This document shows positions 1-5,431 of a DNA stretch of 6,379 bases, piece after piece. The position numbers and the translations under genes are program-made. This DNA comes from Bacillota bacterium. Lineage in GTDB: Bacteria > Bacillota > Clostridia > Acetivibrionales > DSM-2933. Every line of letters starts with the position of its first letter. The first letter of the stretch is position 1. The notes beneath the pieces were generated by a model. It was given only the letters and a program-made list of their open reading frames with translations. It searched no databases and was not told the DNA's origin. The stretch is from positions 1 to 6,379 of the forward strand of contig JAEYYB010000120.1 in NCBI GenBank assembly GCA_023430975.1, written 5' to 3'.

Positions 1-2
1 CT

Positions 3-100
3 ATTAAAATCAGTTAATCTTGCTATTTGTCTATCACAAAATAACGTTAAAACGTTCGTTATTTTGCTCTGCCAAATGTAAGATTAATACTGATTTTAAT
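3..100. repeat. Long imperfect inverted repeat (about 98 nt hairpin)
   Basis: The left half (3-46) is the reverse complement of the right half (57-100), apart from small gaps and mismatches. Clearly matching blocks are 3-14 with 89-100 (12 bp), 14-21 with 80-87 (8 bp) and 37-46 with 57-66 (CAAAATAACG/CGTTATTTTG, 10 bp). The apex 47-56 contains AACGTT repeated around it. The halves are two head-to-head copies of the repeat family also seen at 108-157 and 6181-6256. It could fold as RNA or cruciform DNA. It has no poly-T tail, so it is not a normal terminator. It resembles REP- or MITE-like extragenic elements, but I do not recognise a named family. Confidence 0.75.
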
Positions 101-157
101 TATGTTGAACCGTTCGTTATTTGCTTCTCCAAATGTAAGATTATTAACACTTTTAAT
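51..157. repeat. Two direct copies of a ~50 bp intergenic repeat
   Basis: The copies are 51-100 and 108-157, both in the same orientation and about 57 bp apart. Shared blocks are CGTTCGTTATTT, CCAAATGTAAGATTA and TTTTAAT. The copies differ by a few substitutions and short indels, so this is an old duplication. Read on the minus strand they match the copies at 1-46, 6181-6220 and 6221-6256. They lie directly upstream of the DUF1450 gene and might carry or disrupt its promoter. I could not find a convincing sigma-A promoter between here and 210. Confidence 0.75.
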
Positions 158-227
158 ATAGTAAATCCAATACATTGTATCATTAGAAATAATGGAAGTA
201 TAGAAAATTAAAGGAGTGTGAAGTGTA

Positions 228-449
228 ATGGTAGAAATTAAATTCTGTGAGAATAATTTTGTGCATGGCGTGGAGGAAGTTATAAGTAAATTGCAAGAGA
301 ATAATGAAAACGCAGAGGTTATAGTTGAATCATGTTTAGGTTACTGCGGCGATTGTGCTGAAGGGCCTTTCGCACTGGTGAATGATGAATTGGTGCAGGC
401 AGACTCGGCGGATGAGTTGTATGAAGCTATCTGCGAAATAATCGGTTAG
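228..449 (+). CDS. DUF1450 family (YuzB-like) small cysteine protein
   Basis: This 73-residue soluble protein is recognised from the central segment ESCLGYCGDCAEGPFALVND (residues 35-54), which closely follows the conserved YCGxCAExPFALVN motif of Bacillus YuzB and its relatives. Cysteines are at positions 7, 36, 40, 43 and 69. The C7 and C36-x3-C40-x2-C43 pattern resembles thioredoxin-fold [2Fe-2S] or metal-binding proteins, but the family has no established function. No signal peptide or membrane segment is visible, so it is probably cytosolic. The ATG at 228 is preceded by AAGGAG at 211-216, with 11 nt between, which is slightly long but acceptable. It appears monocistronic: repeats lie upstream, a strong terminator lies 29 nt after the stop, and the next gene is convergent. 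Length agrees with the family, about 70-80 residues. Confidence 0.9.
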   Translation: MVEIKFCENNFVHGVEEVISKLQENNENAEVIVESCLGYCGDCAEGPFALVNDELVQADSADELYEAICEIIG

Positions 450-478
450 TAAGTATGCTTATGGCAATGATATCCAAG

Positions 479-521
479 AAAAAATGCGAATAACGCTGAT
501 AAGGCATTATTCGCATTTTTT
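479..521. terminator. Bidirectional rho-independent terminator
   Basis: A perfect 15 bp stem joins 479-493 (AAAAAATGCGAATAA) and 507-521 (TTATTCGCATTTTTT), with a 13 nt loop. The A run on one side and T run on the other give a U tract in either direction. It lies 29 nt after the DUF1450 stop and 70 nt past the nfnB stop, so it most likely ends both convergent transcripts. The only other structure before nfnB is a 6 bp ATCAAG/CTTGAT pairing near 545-571, which lacks a T tract. Confidence 0.88.
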
Positions 522-591
522 ATGTCCAGGAAACTTGCGACAACATCAAGGTTAAATAATCACTTCTTGATTTCATTTAGTTATATTTTAA

Positions 592-1980
592 TCATCCCTT
601 AAGATACTCATCAATTGCTTTGGCAGCAGTTTTTCCTGCTCCCATTGCCAGAATTACTGTTGCTGCACCTGTTACTGCATCACCGCCGGCATACACACCT
701 TCCTTGCTGGTTGCACCAGTGACTTCCTCGACGATAATGCCTCCCCAGTCATGGGTATCAAGGCCTTTTGTGGTCGACTTGATGAGCGGGTTTGGACTTT
801 GACCGATGGCAATGATGACAGTATCCACATCGATGATGTGTTCGGAATTTTTCTTCACTACAGGACGCCTTCTGCCTGAACTATCCGGCTCCCCCAGTTC
901 CATTTCAACGCACTCAATACCCTTAACCCAGCCATCATCAGTGCCAATGATTTTTGTGGGGTTGGTTAAAAGTTTGAATATGATTCCTTCTTCCTTTGCG
1001 TGGTGAATTTCTTCCAGTCGTGCAGGCAGTTCTTTCTCTGAACGCCTGTACACAATATATACATTTTCAGCACCGAGCCTTTTTGCACTCCTTGCGGCAT
1101 CCATTGCAACGTTACCGCCGCCTACAACAGCTACATTCTTGCCAACCTTAACCGGTGTACCGTATTTAGGAAACAGGTAAGCCTTCATAAGGTTTATCCT
1201 GGTTAGAAACTCATTTGATGAATAAACTCCATTCAAATTCTCACCGGGTATACCCATAAAATTGGGCAATCCTGCACCTGTCCCGATAAACATGGCTTTA
1301 TAGCCTTCATCTTTCAGTTCATCAAGAGAAAGGACCTTACCTATTACCATGTTTGTCTTGATTTCAACTCCAAGCTGCTTTAAGCTGTCTATCTCCTTTT
1401 GGACTAAAGCTTTTGGCAGCCTGAATTCAGGTATACCGTACATAAGCACTCCACCCGGTGTGTGGAACGCTTCGAAAATGGTTACGTCATAACCCATATT
1501 CGAAAGATCCCCGGCACATGTGAGCCCTGCAGGACCGGAGCCTATTACGGCCACTTTAGTGCCGTTCTTCTGAATGCTTTTAGCCTGTGGCTTGCTATTT
1601 TGCATAAACCAATCGGCAACAAACCTTTCCAAACGCCCAATAGCTACAGGTTCGCTCTTTATACCCCTGACACATAACTTTTCACACTGCGATTCCTGGG
1701 GGCATACCCGTCCACATATGGCAGGAAGGCTGTTTGTTTCTGTTATTTTTTCGTAGGCTTTTTCAAACTCACCGTTTGCAACAAGCTGAATAAACTCAGG
1801 TATCTTTACATTAACCGGACATCCTGCTACGCAAGGCTTGTTCTTACACTGAAGGCATCTTTTTGCTTCCTCTTGTGCCATTTCAGGTGTATAACCAAGA
1901 GCTACCTCAAGAAAATTTTTGTTTCTTACATCCGGTTCCTGCTCAGGCATTTTAACTTTATCAGGTGACATATTAGGCAT
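592..1980 (-). CDS. nfnB: NADH-dependent reduced ferredoxin:NADP+ oxidoreductase, large subunit NfnB (glutamate synthase small-subunit-like)
   Basis: This is the 462-residue flavoprotein of NfnAB, which couples ferredoxin and NADH oxidation to NADP+ reduction by flavin-based electron bifurcation. The N-terminal iron-sulfur domain has Cys 42, 45, 50, 54 (CLQCKNKPCVAGC) and 89, 93, 99, 103, fitting two [4Fe-4S] clusters. An FAD-binding GSGPAG lies at 147-152. An NADPH-binding GGGNVA at 287-292 is followed by YRRS at 311-314, whose arginines suit the 2'-phosphate. The C-terminal FAD motif YAGGD is at 430-434. The start is ATG at 1980, with GGAGGTGA eight bases upstream of it; an upstream ATG at 2016 lies inside nfnA and lacks such a site. 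The start overlaps the nfnA stop by 8 bp, indicating translational coupling. Alone it could be annotated gltA, the NADPH glutamate synthase small subunit. No large GltB subunit is present, and the NfnA partner favours Nfn. Sulfide dehydrogenase (SudA) is the close alternative. Confidence 0.93.
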   Translation of the reverse strand: MPNMSPDKVKMPEQEPDVRNKNFLEVALGYTPEMAQEEAKRCLQCKNKPCVAGCPVNVKIPEFIQLVANGEFEKAYEKITETNSLPAICGRVCPQESQCEKLCVRGIKSEPVAIGRLERFVADWFMQNSKPQAKSIQKNGTKVAVIGSGPAGLTCAGDLSNMGYDVTIFEAFHTPGGVLMYGIPEFRLPKALVQKEIDSLKQLGVEIKTNMVIGKVLSLDELKDEGYKAMFIGTGAGLPNFMGIPGENLNGVYSSNEFLTRINLMKAYLFPKYGTPVKVGKNVAVVGGGNVAMDAARSAKRLGAENVYIVYRRSEKELPARLEEIHHAKEEGIIFKLLTNPTKIIGTDDGWVKGIECVEMELGEPDSSGRRRPVVKKNSEHIIDVDTVIIAIGQSPNPLIKSTTKGLDTHDWGGIIVEEVTGATSKEGVYAGGDAVTGAATVILAMGAGKTAAKAIDEYLKG

Positions 1981-2818
1981 TAGTTTCACCTCCAAGATTG
2001 CATTTGTGGTCTTCAAGTGATTGTCTCTCGTGATTCTTATACATCAATTGCCTTCTCATGGCTTCGTCAAAATCAACTAGATGACCGTCAAAGTCAGGTC
2101 CGTCCACGCAGGCGAACTTGGTTTTCCCACCAACGGTAACACGACACCCGCCGCACATTCCGGTACCATCTATCATAACAGGGTTCATACTTACTACGGT
2201 CTTTATTCCGTAGGGTCTGGTAAGATTACTAACTGCTTTCATCATTATTAGTGGACCTATGGCAATTACCAGGTCATATGAATTTCCATCTTCGATAAGC
2301 TTCTTTAGCTCATCTGTTACAAATCCTTTTGTCCCGTTAGAACCATCATCAGTTGTAATTACAAGTTTACTGCTAGCTTTGGACATTTCGGATTCAAGGA
2401 TAATTAGATCCTTGTTTCTGAAACCAACTATTGAATGGACTTCTGCACCCATTTCGTGAAGCTTTTTAGCTTGTGGATATGCTATGGCGGTGCCAAGTCC
2501 GCCGCCTATTACAGCAGCCTTTTTAATACCTTCAAAATGGGATGCAACTCCTAAAGGACCAACAAAGTCAAGAATTTCCTGACCTTCTTCCAGCATACCC
2601 AGTGATTTGGTTGTTTGACCAACTTCCTGAAAAATGATTGTGACAGTGCCTTCTTTCCTATCATAATCCGCTATGGTTAGAGGACAACGTTCACCATATT
2701 CATCTACCCGTAGAATGATGAACTGTCCAGGCTCAGCTTTACGTGCAACATAGGGAGCGTCTATTTTCATAAGCTTAACAGCAGGGCTTAATGTTTCTTT
2801 CTTAACGATTTTATACAT
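1973..2818 (-). CDS. nfnA: NADH-dependent reduced ferredoxin:NADP+ oxidoreductase, small subunit NfnA
   Basis: This 281-residue subunit belongs to the ferredoxin-NADP reductase/PyrK-like FAD/NAD(P) family. In NfnAB it takes electrons from NADH and passes them through FAD and a [2Fe-2S] cluster to NfnB. Visible are the FAD-binding RCPLTIA (44-50), GPLG (87-90), the nucleotide-binding GGGLGTA (105-111), and a C-terminal cluster motif with Cys 222, 225 and 237 following D218 (DGTGMCGGC). Three cysteines plus a nearby aspartate fit the Asp-ligated cluster described for Nfn, unlike the four cysteines of PyrK. The start is ATG at 2818, with GGGGAGG nine bases upstream. An in-frame ATG at 2845 would place that ribosome site inside the coding region, so it is rejected. 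It is the first gene of a two-gene operon and overlaps nfnB by 8 bp. There is no pyrD next to it, arguing against a dihydroorotate dehydrogenase role. Confidence 0.92.
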   Translation of the reverse strand: MYKIVKKETLSPAVKLMKIDAPYVARKAEPGQFIILRVDEYGERCPLTIADYDRKEGTVTIIFQEVGQTTKSLGMLEEGQEILDFVGPLGVASHFEGIKKAAVIGGGLGTAIAYPQAKKLHEMGAEVHSIVGFRNKDLIILESEMSKASSKLVITTDDGSNGTKGFVTDELKKLIEDGNSYDLVIAIGPLIMMKAVSNLTRPYGIKTVVSMNPVMIDGTGMCGGCRVTVGGKTKFACVDGPDFDGHLVDFDEAMRRQLMYKNHERQSLEDHKCNLGGETNA

Positions 2819-2961
2819 ATTAATGTTCCTCCCCTCAATTACCAATATGAAAAGTCCGATTTAAAATCCAATAAGTGTCGTTTTGAAATGCCTTACTTCA
2901 TAATTATTTATTCAAATGCAGTATTATACAAGTATAAATAATTATCCTTGAACAACAATCA

Positions 2962-2982
2962 TTATACAATATAATTGTATAA
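2962..2982. promoter_or_regulatory. 21 bp perfect palindrome, operator-like
   Basis: Arms TTATACAAT (2962-2970) and ATTGTATAA (2974-2982) are perfect reverse complements around ATA. The site covers the -10 box and half the spacer of the candidate nfnAB promoter, the classic place for a repressor. It does not match the Rex, CcpA or TnrA consensus. It has some likeness to PerR/Fur-type AT-rich boxes but not enough to name a regulator. Confidence 0.5.
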
Positions 2983-2996
2983 AATGAAAGTGACAA
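2968..2996 (-). promoter_or_regulatory. Candidate nfnAB promoter
   Basis: On the minus strand TTGTCA (2996-2991) is followed, after exactly 17 bp, by TATATT (2973-2968). This predicts a start near 2961 and a leader of about 140 nt before nfnA. Other TATAAT hexamers on the same strand at 2966-2961 and 2928-2923 lack a well-placed -35 box but could be alternatives. Confidence 0.45.
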
Positions 2997-3125
2997 TTAT
3001 TTAGAATGAAAGGCGTTATTGTGGAAAAATGAAAGTCGGAAGCTGAAAATATTCAATACTTTGAATTCTAACACTAATGGATCTGTACGTGTATATATGG
3101 TGCAAAACATTGAATATCAGAGAAA

Positions 3126-3141
3126 TGTGAATTAATTCACA
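3126..3141. promoter_or_regulatory. Rex-like (or CRP/FNR-like) palindromic operator
   Basis: TGTGAATTAATTCACA is a perfect 16 bp palindrome. With its flanks it matches the Rex operator TTGTGAA-N4-TTCACAA at 17 of 18 positions; only the first T is replaced by A. Rex is the NADH/NAD+-sensing repressor of Firmicutes, which suits neighbours that handle NADH and NADPH. It also satisfies the CRP-type TGTGA-N6-TCACA pattern. Its centre is about 95 bp upstream of the predicted gdhA start and about 170 bp upstream of the nfn start. It overlaps a weaker possible promoter, TTCACA (3136-3141) with TATAAA (3161-3166), spacer 19. Confidence 0.6.
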
Positions 3142-3193
3142 AAAAAATCACATACTAAGTTATAAAAATAAATGAAATTTTTTTAATAAGTAC

Positions 3194-3222
3194 TTGCATT
3201 ACAAAAATGCATTTGATATAAT
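3194..3222 (+). promoter_or_regulatory. gdhA sigma-A promoter
   Basis: TTGCAT (3194-3199) and TATAAT (3217-3222) are separated by exactly 17 bp, with a perfect -10 box. Transcription should begin near 3229, leaving about 260 nt of untranslated leader before gdhA. This is the best promoter in the divergent region and is consistent with strong expression of gdhA. Confidence 0.75.
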
Positions 3223-3228
3223 CGTTAA

Positions 3229-3489
3229 TGTTGATTTATCATATCTCTCAATTATCCCCAAACGTTTATTTTTGGGGGTATACGATGGCGTATGCCTGTA
3301 TGATATGCAATGATGCATATGATGAAATTGGATGCTATAAGAGTTTTTATGACCATAGCTTATTGATGCTGTTATTCTAAGAATACTGTGCATTTGAAAT
3401 GGTTATAATAATGTACGATTACGTTTGTAATTTAATAGTTTATAGCATTTGAAATAATAATAAATTAAAACGGTAGGGGGTTTTTTATC
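3229..3489 (+). promoter_or_regulatory. Long structured 5' leader of gdhA
   Basis: The leader contains successive hairpins: 3253-3262 with 3271-3280 (10 bp, TATCCCCAAA/TTTGGGGGTA, one G-U pair), 3280-3284 with 3289-3293 (ATACG/CGTAT), 3303-3309 with 3314-3320 (ATATGCA/TGCATAT, 4 nt loop), and 3334-3338 with 3355-3359 (GCTAT/ATAGC). None is followed by a T run, so simple attenuation by termination is not obvious. I do not recognise a known riboswitch class. gdhA's own ribosome site AGGGGG (3475-3480) sits 9 nt before its ATG. TATAAT at 3404-3409 could be a second -10, but it has no good -35. Confidence 0.5.
3285..3380 (+). CDS. Possible 31-residue leader peptide upstream of gdhA
   Basis: An ATG at 3285 opens a 31-codon frame ending in TAA at 3378-3380, beginning MAYACMICNDAYDE. 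It has three Cys and four Tyr, and a hydrophobic end (SLLMLLF). A GGGGG at 3274-3278, 6 nt upstream, could serve as its ribosome site, but those bases are paired with CCCC (3256-3259) in the leader hairpin. It lies wholly within the predicted gdhA leader. Its small size and lack of a recognised relative make coding doubtful; it is listed because a ribosome site held in a stem is the arrangement expected of a regulated leader peptide. Confidence 0.25.
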   Translation: MAYACMICNDAYDEIGCYKSFYDHSLLMLLF

Positions 3490-4827
3490 ATGAAAATACT
3501 CGCAAATGTAATGGAAAATGTAATCAAAAGAAATCCAAATGAACCTGAATTCCATCAAGCGGTTAAGGAAGTATTGGAGTCATTAGAACCTGTAGCTGAA
3601 AAGAAACCTGAATGGGTAGCAGCAGGAATATTTGACAGAATAGTTGAACCTGAAAGACAAATTTTCTTCAGAGTGCCATGGGTTGATGACAAGGGTAAGG
3701 TACATGTAAACAGAGGATTCAGAATTCAGTTCAATAGTGCAATTGGTCCTTACAAGGGTGGTCTGAGACTTCATCCTTCAGTTAATGCAAGTATACTTAA
3801 ATTCCTCGGTTTCGAACAAATATTCAAGAACTCATTGACTGGTCTGCCAATAGGCGGCGGTAAAGGTGGAAGTGATTTCGATCCAAAAGGTAAGTCCGAT
3901 GGTGAAGTTATGCGTTTCTGCCAGAGCTTTATGACAGAATTACAAAGACATATCGGTGAAAATACAGACGTTCCTGCTGGAGATATCGGAACAGGAGCAA
4001 GAGAAATCGGTTTCATGTATGGACAGTACAAACGTTTAAGAAACGACTTTACTGGTGTTTTAACTGGTAAGGGATTAACTTGGGGTGGTAGCTTGGCAAG
4101 AACTGAAGCTACTGGATACGGACTCTGCTACTTCATGGATGAAGCTTTAAAAGCTAAGGGAAAATCATTCAAAGGAACAACAGTTGTTGTATCAGGTTCA
4201 GGTAACGTTGCTATATATGCAACTGAAAAGGTTCACGAATTAGGTGGGAAGGTTGTTGCATTAAGTGATTCAAACGGTTATATATATGATCCAGACGGAA
4301 TCAAATTAGATACAGTTAAGAGACTTAAAGAAGTTGAAAGAAAGAGAATCAGCGAATACGTTAAATTCCATCCAAATGCGAAGTACACTGAAGGTTGTTC
4401 AGGAATATGGTCAATCAAGTGTGATATCGCTCTCCCAAGTGCAACTCAGAATGAAATTGATGAAAATTCCGCTAAGACTCTTGTTGCTAACGGATGTTAT
4501 GCAGTTGGAGAAGGTGCGAACATGCCTTCAACTCCAGAAGCAGCTGAAGTATTCCTCAAAAACAAAATTATCTATGGCCCTGCAAAAGCAGCAAATGCAG
4601 GTGGAGTTGCTACTTCAGCTCTTGAAATGTGCCAGAACAGTATGAGATATTCATGGACATTCGAAGAAGTTGATGCTAAATTAAAGAATATCATGATTAA
4701 CATATATAAAGCTGCAAGTGCGGCAGCGAAAGAATACGGAGATGAAGACAACCTTGTTATGGGTGCTAATATCGCCGGATTCTTGAAAGTTGCAGAAGCA
4801 ATGTACGCACATGGTGTAGCATACTAA
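3490..4827 (+). CDS. gdhA: Glutamate dehydrogenase, NADP-type
   Basis: This 445-residue hexameric-type cytosolic enzyme interconverts 2-oxoglutarate plus ammonium and glutamate (EC 1.4.1.4 if NADP-specific). Conserved residues fall almost exactly at the numbering of the Clostridium symbiosum enzyme: K89 in GPYKGG, K113, the catalytic K125 in GGGKGG, D165 in VPAGD, and S376 after NAGGVAT. The Rossmann fingerprint GSGNVA lies at 236-241, followed by SDSNG at 259-263. The NAD enzyme of C. symbiosum has SGPDG there, whereas the NADP enzyme of E. coli has SDSSG, so NADP(H) is likely. The start is ATG with AGGGGG 9 nt upstream. It is transcribed divergently from nfnAB, a source of NADPH, and appears monocistronic, with a promoter at 3194-3222 and a terminator just after. 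The usual length is about 445-450 residues, so it is intact. Confidence 0.96.
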   Translation: MKILANVMENVIKRNPNEPEFHQAVKEVLESLEPVAEKKPEWVAAGIFDRIVEPERQIFFRVPWVDDKGKVHVNRGFRIQFNSAIGPYKGGLRLHPSVNASILKFLGFEQIFKNSLTGLPIGGGKGGSDFDPKGKSDGEVMRFCQSFMTELQRHIGENTDVPAGDIGTGAREIGFMYGQYKRLRNDFTGVLTGKGLTWGGSLARTEATGYGLCYFMDEALKAKGKSFKGTTVVVSGSGNVAIYATEKVHELGGKVVALSDSNGYIYDPDGIKLDTVKRLKEVERKRISEYVKFHPNAKYTEGCSGIWSIKCDIALPSATQNEIDENSAKTLVANGCYAVGEGANMPSTPEAAEVFLKNKIIYGPAKAANAGGVATSALEMCQNSMRYSWTFEEVDAKLKNIMINIYKAASAAAKEYGDEDNLVMGANIAGFLKVAEAMYAHGVAY

Positions 4828-4859
4828 GAATTGACTAAGATAAAACATTCGTACATCTC

Positions 4860-4902
4860 AAAAATAGCCTTCTGTTGAAATTAAACAGCAGACTATTTTT
4901 TT
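4860..4902 (+). terminator. gdhA rho-independent terminator
   Basis: The outer stem AAAAATAG (4860-4867) pairs with CTATTTTT (4893-4900). After an internal loop, the inner stem CTGTT (4872-4876) pairs with AACAG (4884-4888), closing a loop of 4877-4883. A run of seven Ts ends at 4902. It lies 32 nt after the gdhA stop. Confidence 0.8.
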
Positions 4903-4912
4903 ATGAAAATTA

Positions 4913-4941
4913 TTTTCAAATGAATTCAATTTTGATATAAT
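4913..4941 (+). promoter_or_regulatory. Candidate promoter of the small cysteine-rich gene
   Basis: TTTTCA (4913-4918) and a perfect TATAAT (4936-4941) are 17 bp apart, predicting a start near 4948 and a leader of about 78 nt. The sequence TTTGATATAAT around the -10 box is the same as at the gdhA promoter. The leader holds a short TCCG/CGGA pairing (4981-4984 with 4995-4998). Confidence 0.5.
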
Positions 4942-5025
4942 TCTATCATAATATGAAAGTAAGTATATATTTCTTACATTTCCGGCAAGGGCGTCGGATA
5001 TAATTAACCCAACGGAGGGAACAAT

Positions 5026-5181
5026 ATGTATTGTGAAAAGAATTGCTATTTCTGTAAAAATCTTTGCTTTTTTAATTCGGAAAATGTCAATGATTTCTTT
5101 TGTACTGTTTCAGGATTACCTTATCAACAAACAAAACTAAAGATGGAATGCAATAATTATTCTCCGGATTTGGAAGAATAA
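5026..5181 (+). CDS. Small cysteine-rich protein, probable metal or Fe-S binder
   Basis: This 51-residue protein begins MYCEKNCYFCKNLCFFNSEN and ends at TAA 5179-5181. The ribosome site GGAGG (5014-5018) is 7 nt from the ATG, one of the best in the window. It has its own candidate promoter and a following hairpin, which together argue that it is real despite its length. Cysteines are at 3, 7, 10, 14, 26 and 42, a C-x3-C-x2-C-x3-C cluster followed by two spaced cysteines. The tail ECNNYSPD resembles the CxxY/F ending of many small clostridial proteins of the form CxxC...C...C, thought to bind zinc or iron-sulfur. I do not recognise a named family. No membrane helix or export signal is visible, so it is probably cytosolic. 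Codon choice is AT-rich like its neighbours. Confidence 0.75.
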   Translation: MYCEKNCYFCKNLCFFNSENVNDFFCTVSGLPYQQTKLKMECNNYSPDLEE

Positions 5182-5220
5182 TTTTGATGTAAGAAATGAA
5201 TGTCATTAATATATAAATTT

Positions 5221-5262
5221 CAAAATGCCTGCGGATAATATGTATTCTGGTGCAGGCTTTTG
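5221..5262 (+). terminator. Probable terminator after the cysteine-rich gene
   Basis: GCCTGC (5227-5232) pairs with GCAGGC (5252-5257), flanked by AAAA on the left and TTTT (5258-5261) on the right, with a 19 nt loop. It lies 39 nt after the stop codon. The short T run and large loop make it weaker than the gdhA terminator. Confidence 0.6.
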
Positions 5263-5343
5263 AGTTATTGAATTATTATCAGTCACCCTGCAAAATTGAT
5301 TTTAAAAAACTGCAAGAATAATGCGGGATAAGCTTCAAAGCAA

Positions 5344-5372
5344 AAAGGCTCATTATGTATGAATGGGCCTTT
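5344..5372. terminator. Terminator-like hairpin before the membrane gene
   Basis: AAAGGCTCATT (5344-5354) pairs with AATGGGCCTTT (5362-5372) in an 11 bp stem with one G-U pair and a 7 nt loop. Read on the minus strand the stem is followed by five Ts; on the plus strand only three Ts follow. No minus-strand gene precedes it. It may block read-through into the promoter at 5378-5386. Confidence 0.4.
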
Positions 5373-5377
5373 AACTA

Positions 5378-5386
5378 TGGTATAAT
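5378..5386 (+). promoter_or_regulatory. Extended -10 promoter of the membrane protein gene
   Basis: TGGTATAAT is a perfect extended -10 (TGn-TATAAT). The region 17 bp upstream has no good -35 box, as expected where an extended -10 suffices. A start near 5393 would leave about 39 nt before the TTG start codon. Confidence 0.55.
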
Positions 5387-5431
5387 TGTTTTTATACTCC
5401 ATTTATACGAAAAGAAGGGTGAAGAGAGCAT

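Noticed and set aside
1..36. CRISPR array, because the exact repeat is 36 bp
   Set aside because: The copies are adjacent or inverted without uniform unique spacers, they diverge freely, and no cas genes are present.
20..211. 63-codon plus-strand open frame
   Set aside because: It runs through three repeat copies, has no ribosome site and no recognisable protein character.
592..1980. Annotation as glutamate synthase small subunit (gltA/gltD)
   Set aside because: No large subunit gene is nearby and the overlapping upstream partner is NfnA, so an NfnAB pair explains the context better.
1978..2016. Upstream ATG extension of nfnB by 12 residues
   Set aside because: The ATG at 1980 has a perfectly placed GGAGGTGA, and MPNMSPDK is the usual N-terminus of this family. 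The extension lies inside nfnA and lacks a ribosome site.
2816..2845. Upstream ATG extension of nfnA by 9 residues
   Set aside because: It would turn the GGGGAGG ribosome site into coding sequence, and the family normally begins MYKI.
3199..3393. 64-codon minus-strand open frame in the divergent region
   Set aside because: It lies antisense to the structured gdhA leader, has no good ribosome site, and its His/Tyr/Ser-rich composition suggests noncoding DNA.
4334..4645. 103-codon plus-strand frame inside gdhA
   Set aside because: It is a shifted-frame shadow of the highly conserved gdhA coding sequence.
4999..5004. Second TATAAT as promoter for the cysteine-rich gene
   Set aside because: It has no -35 at proper spacing and would start transcription at the ribosome site itself.
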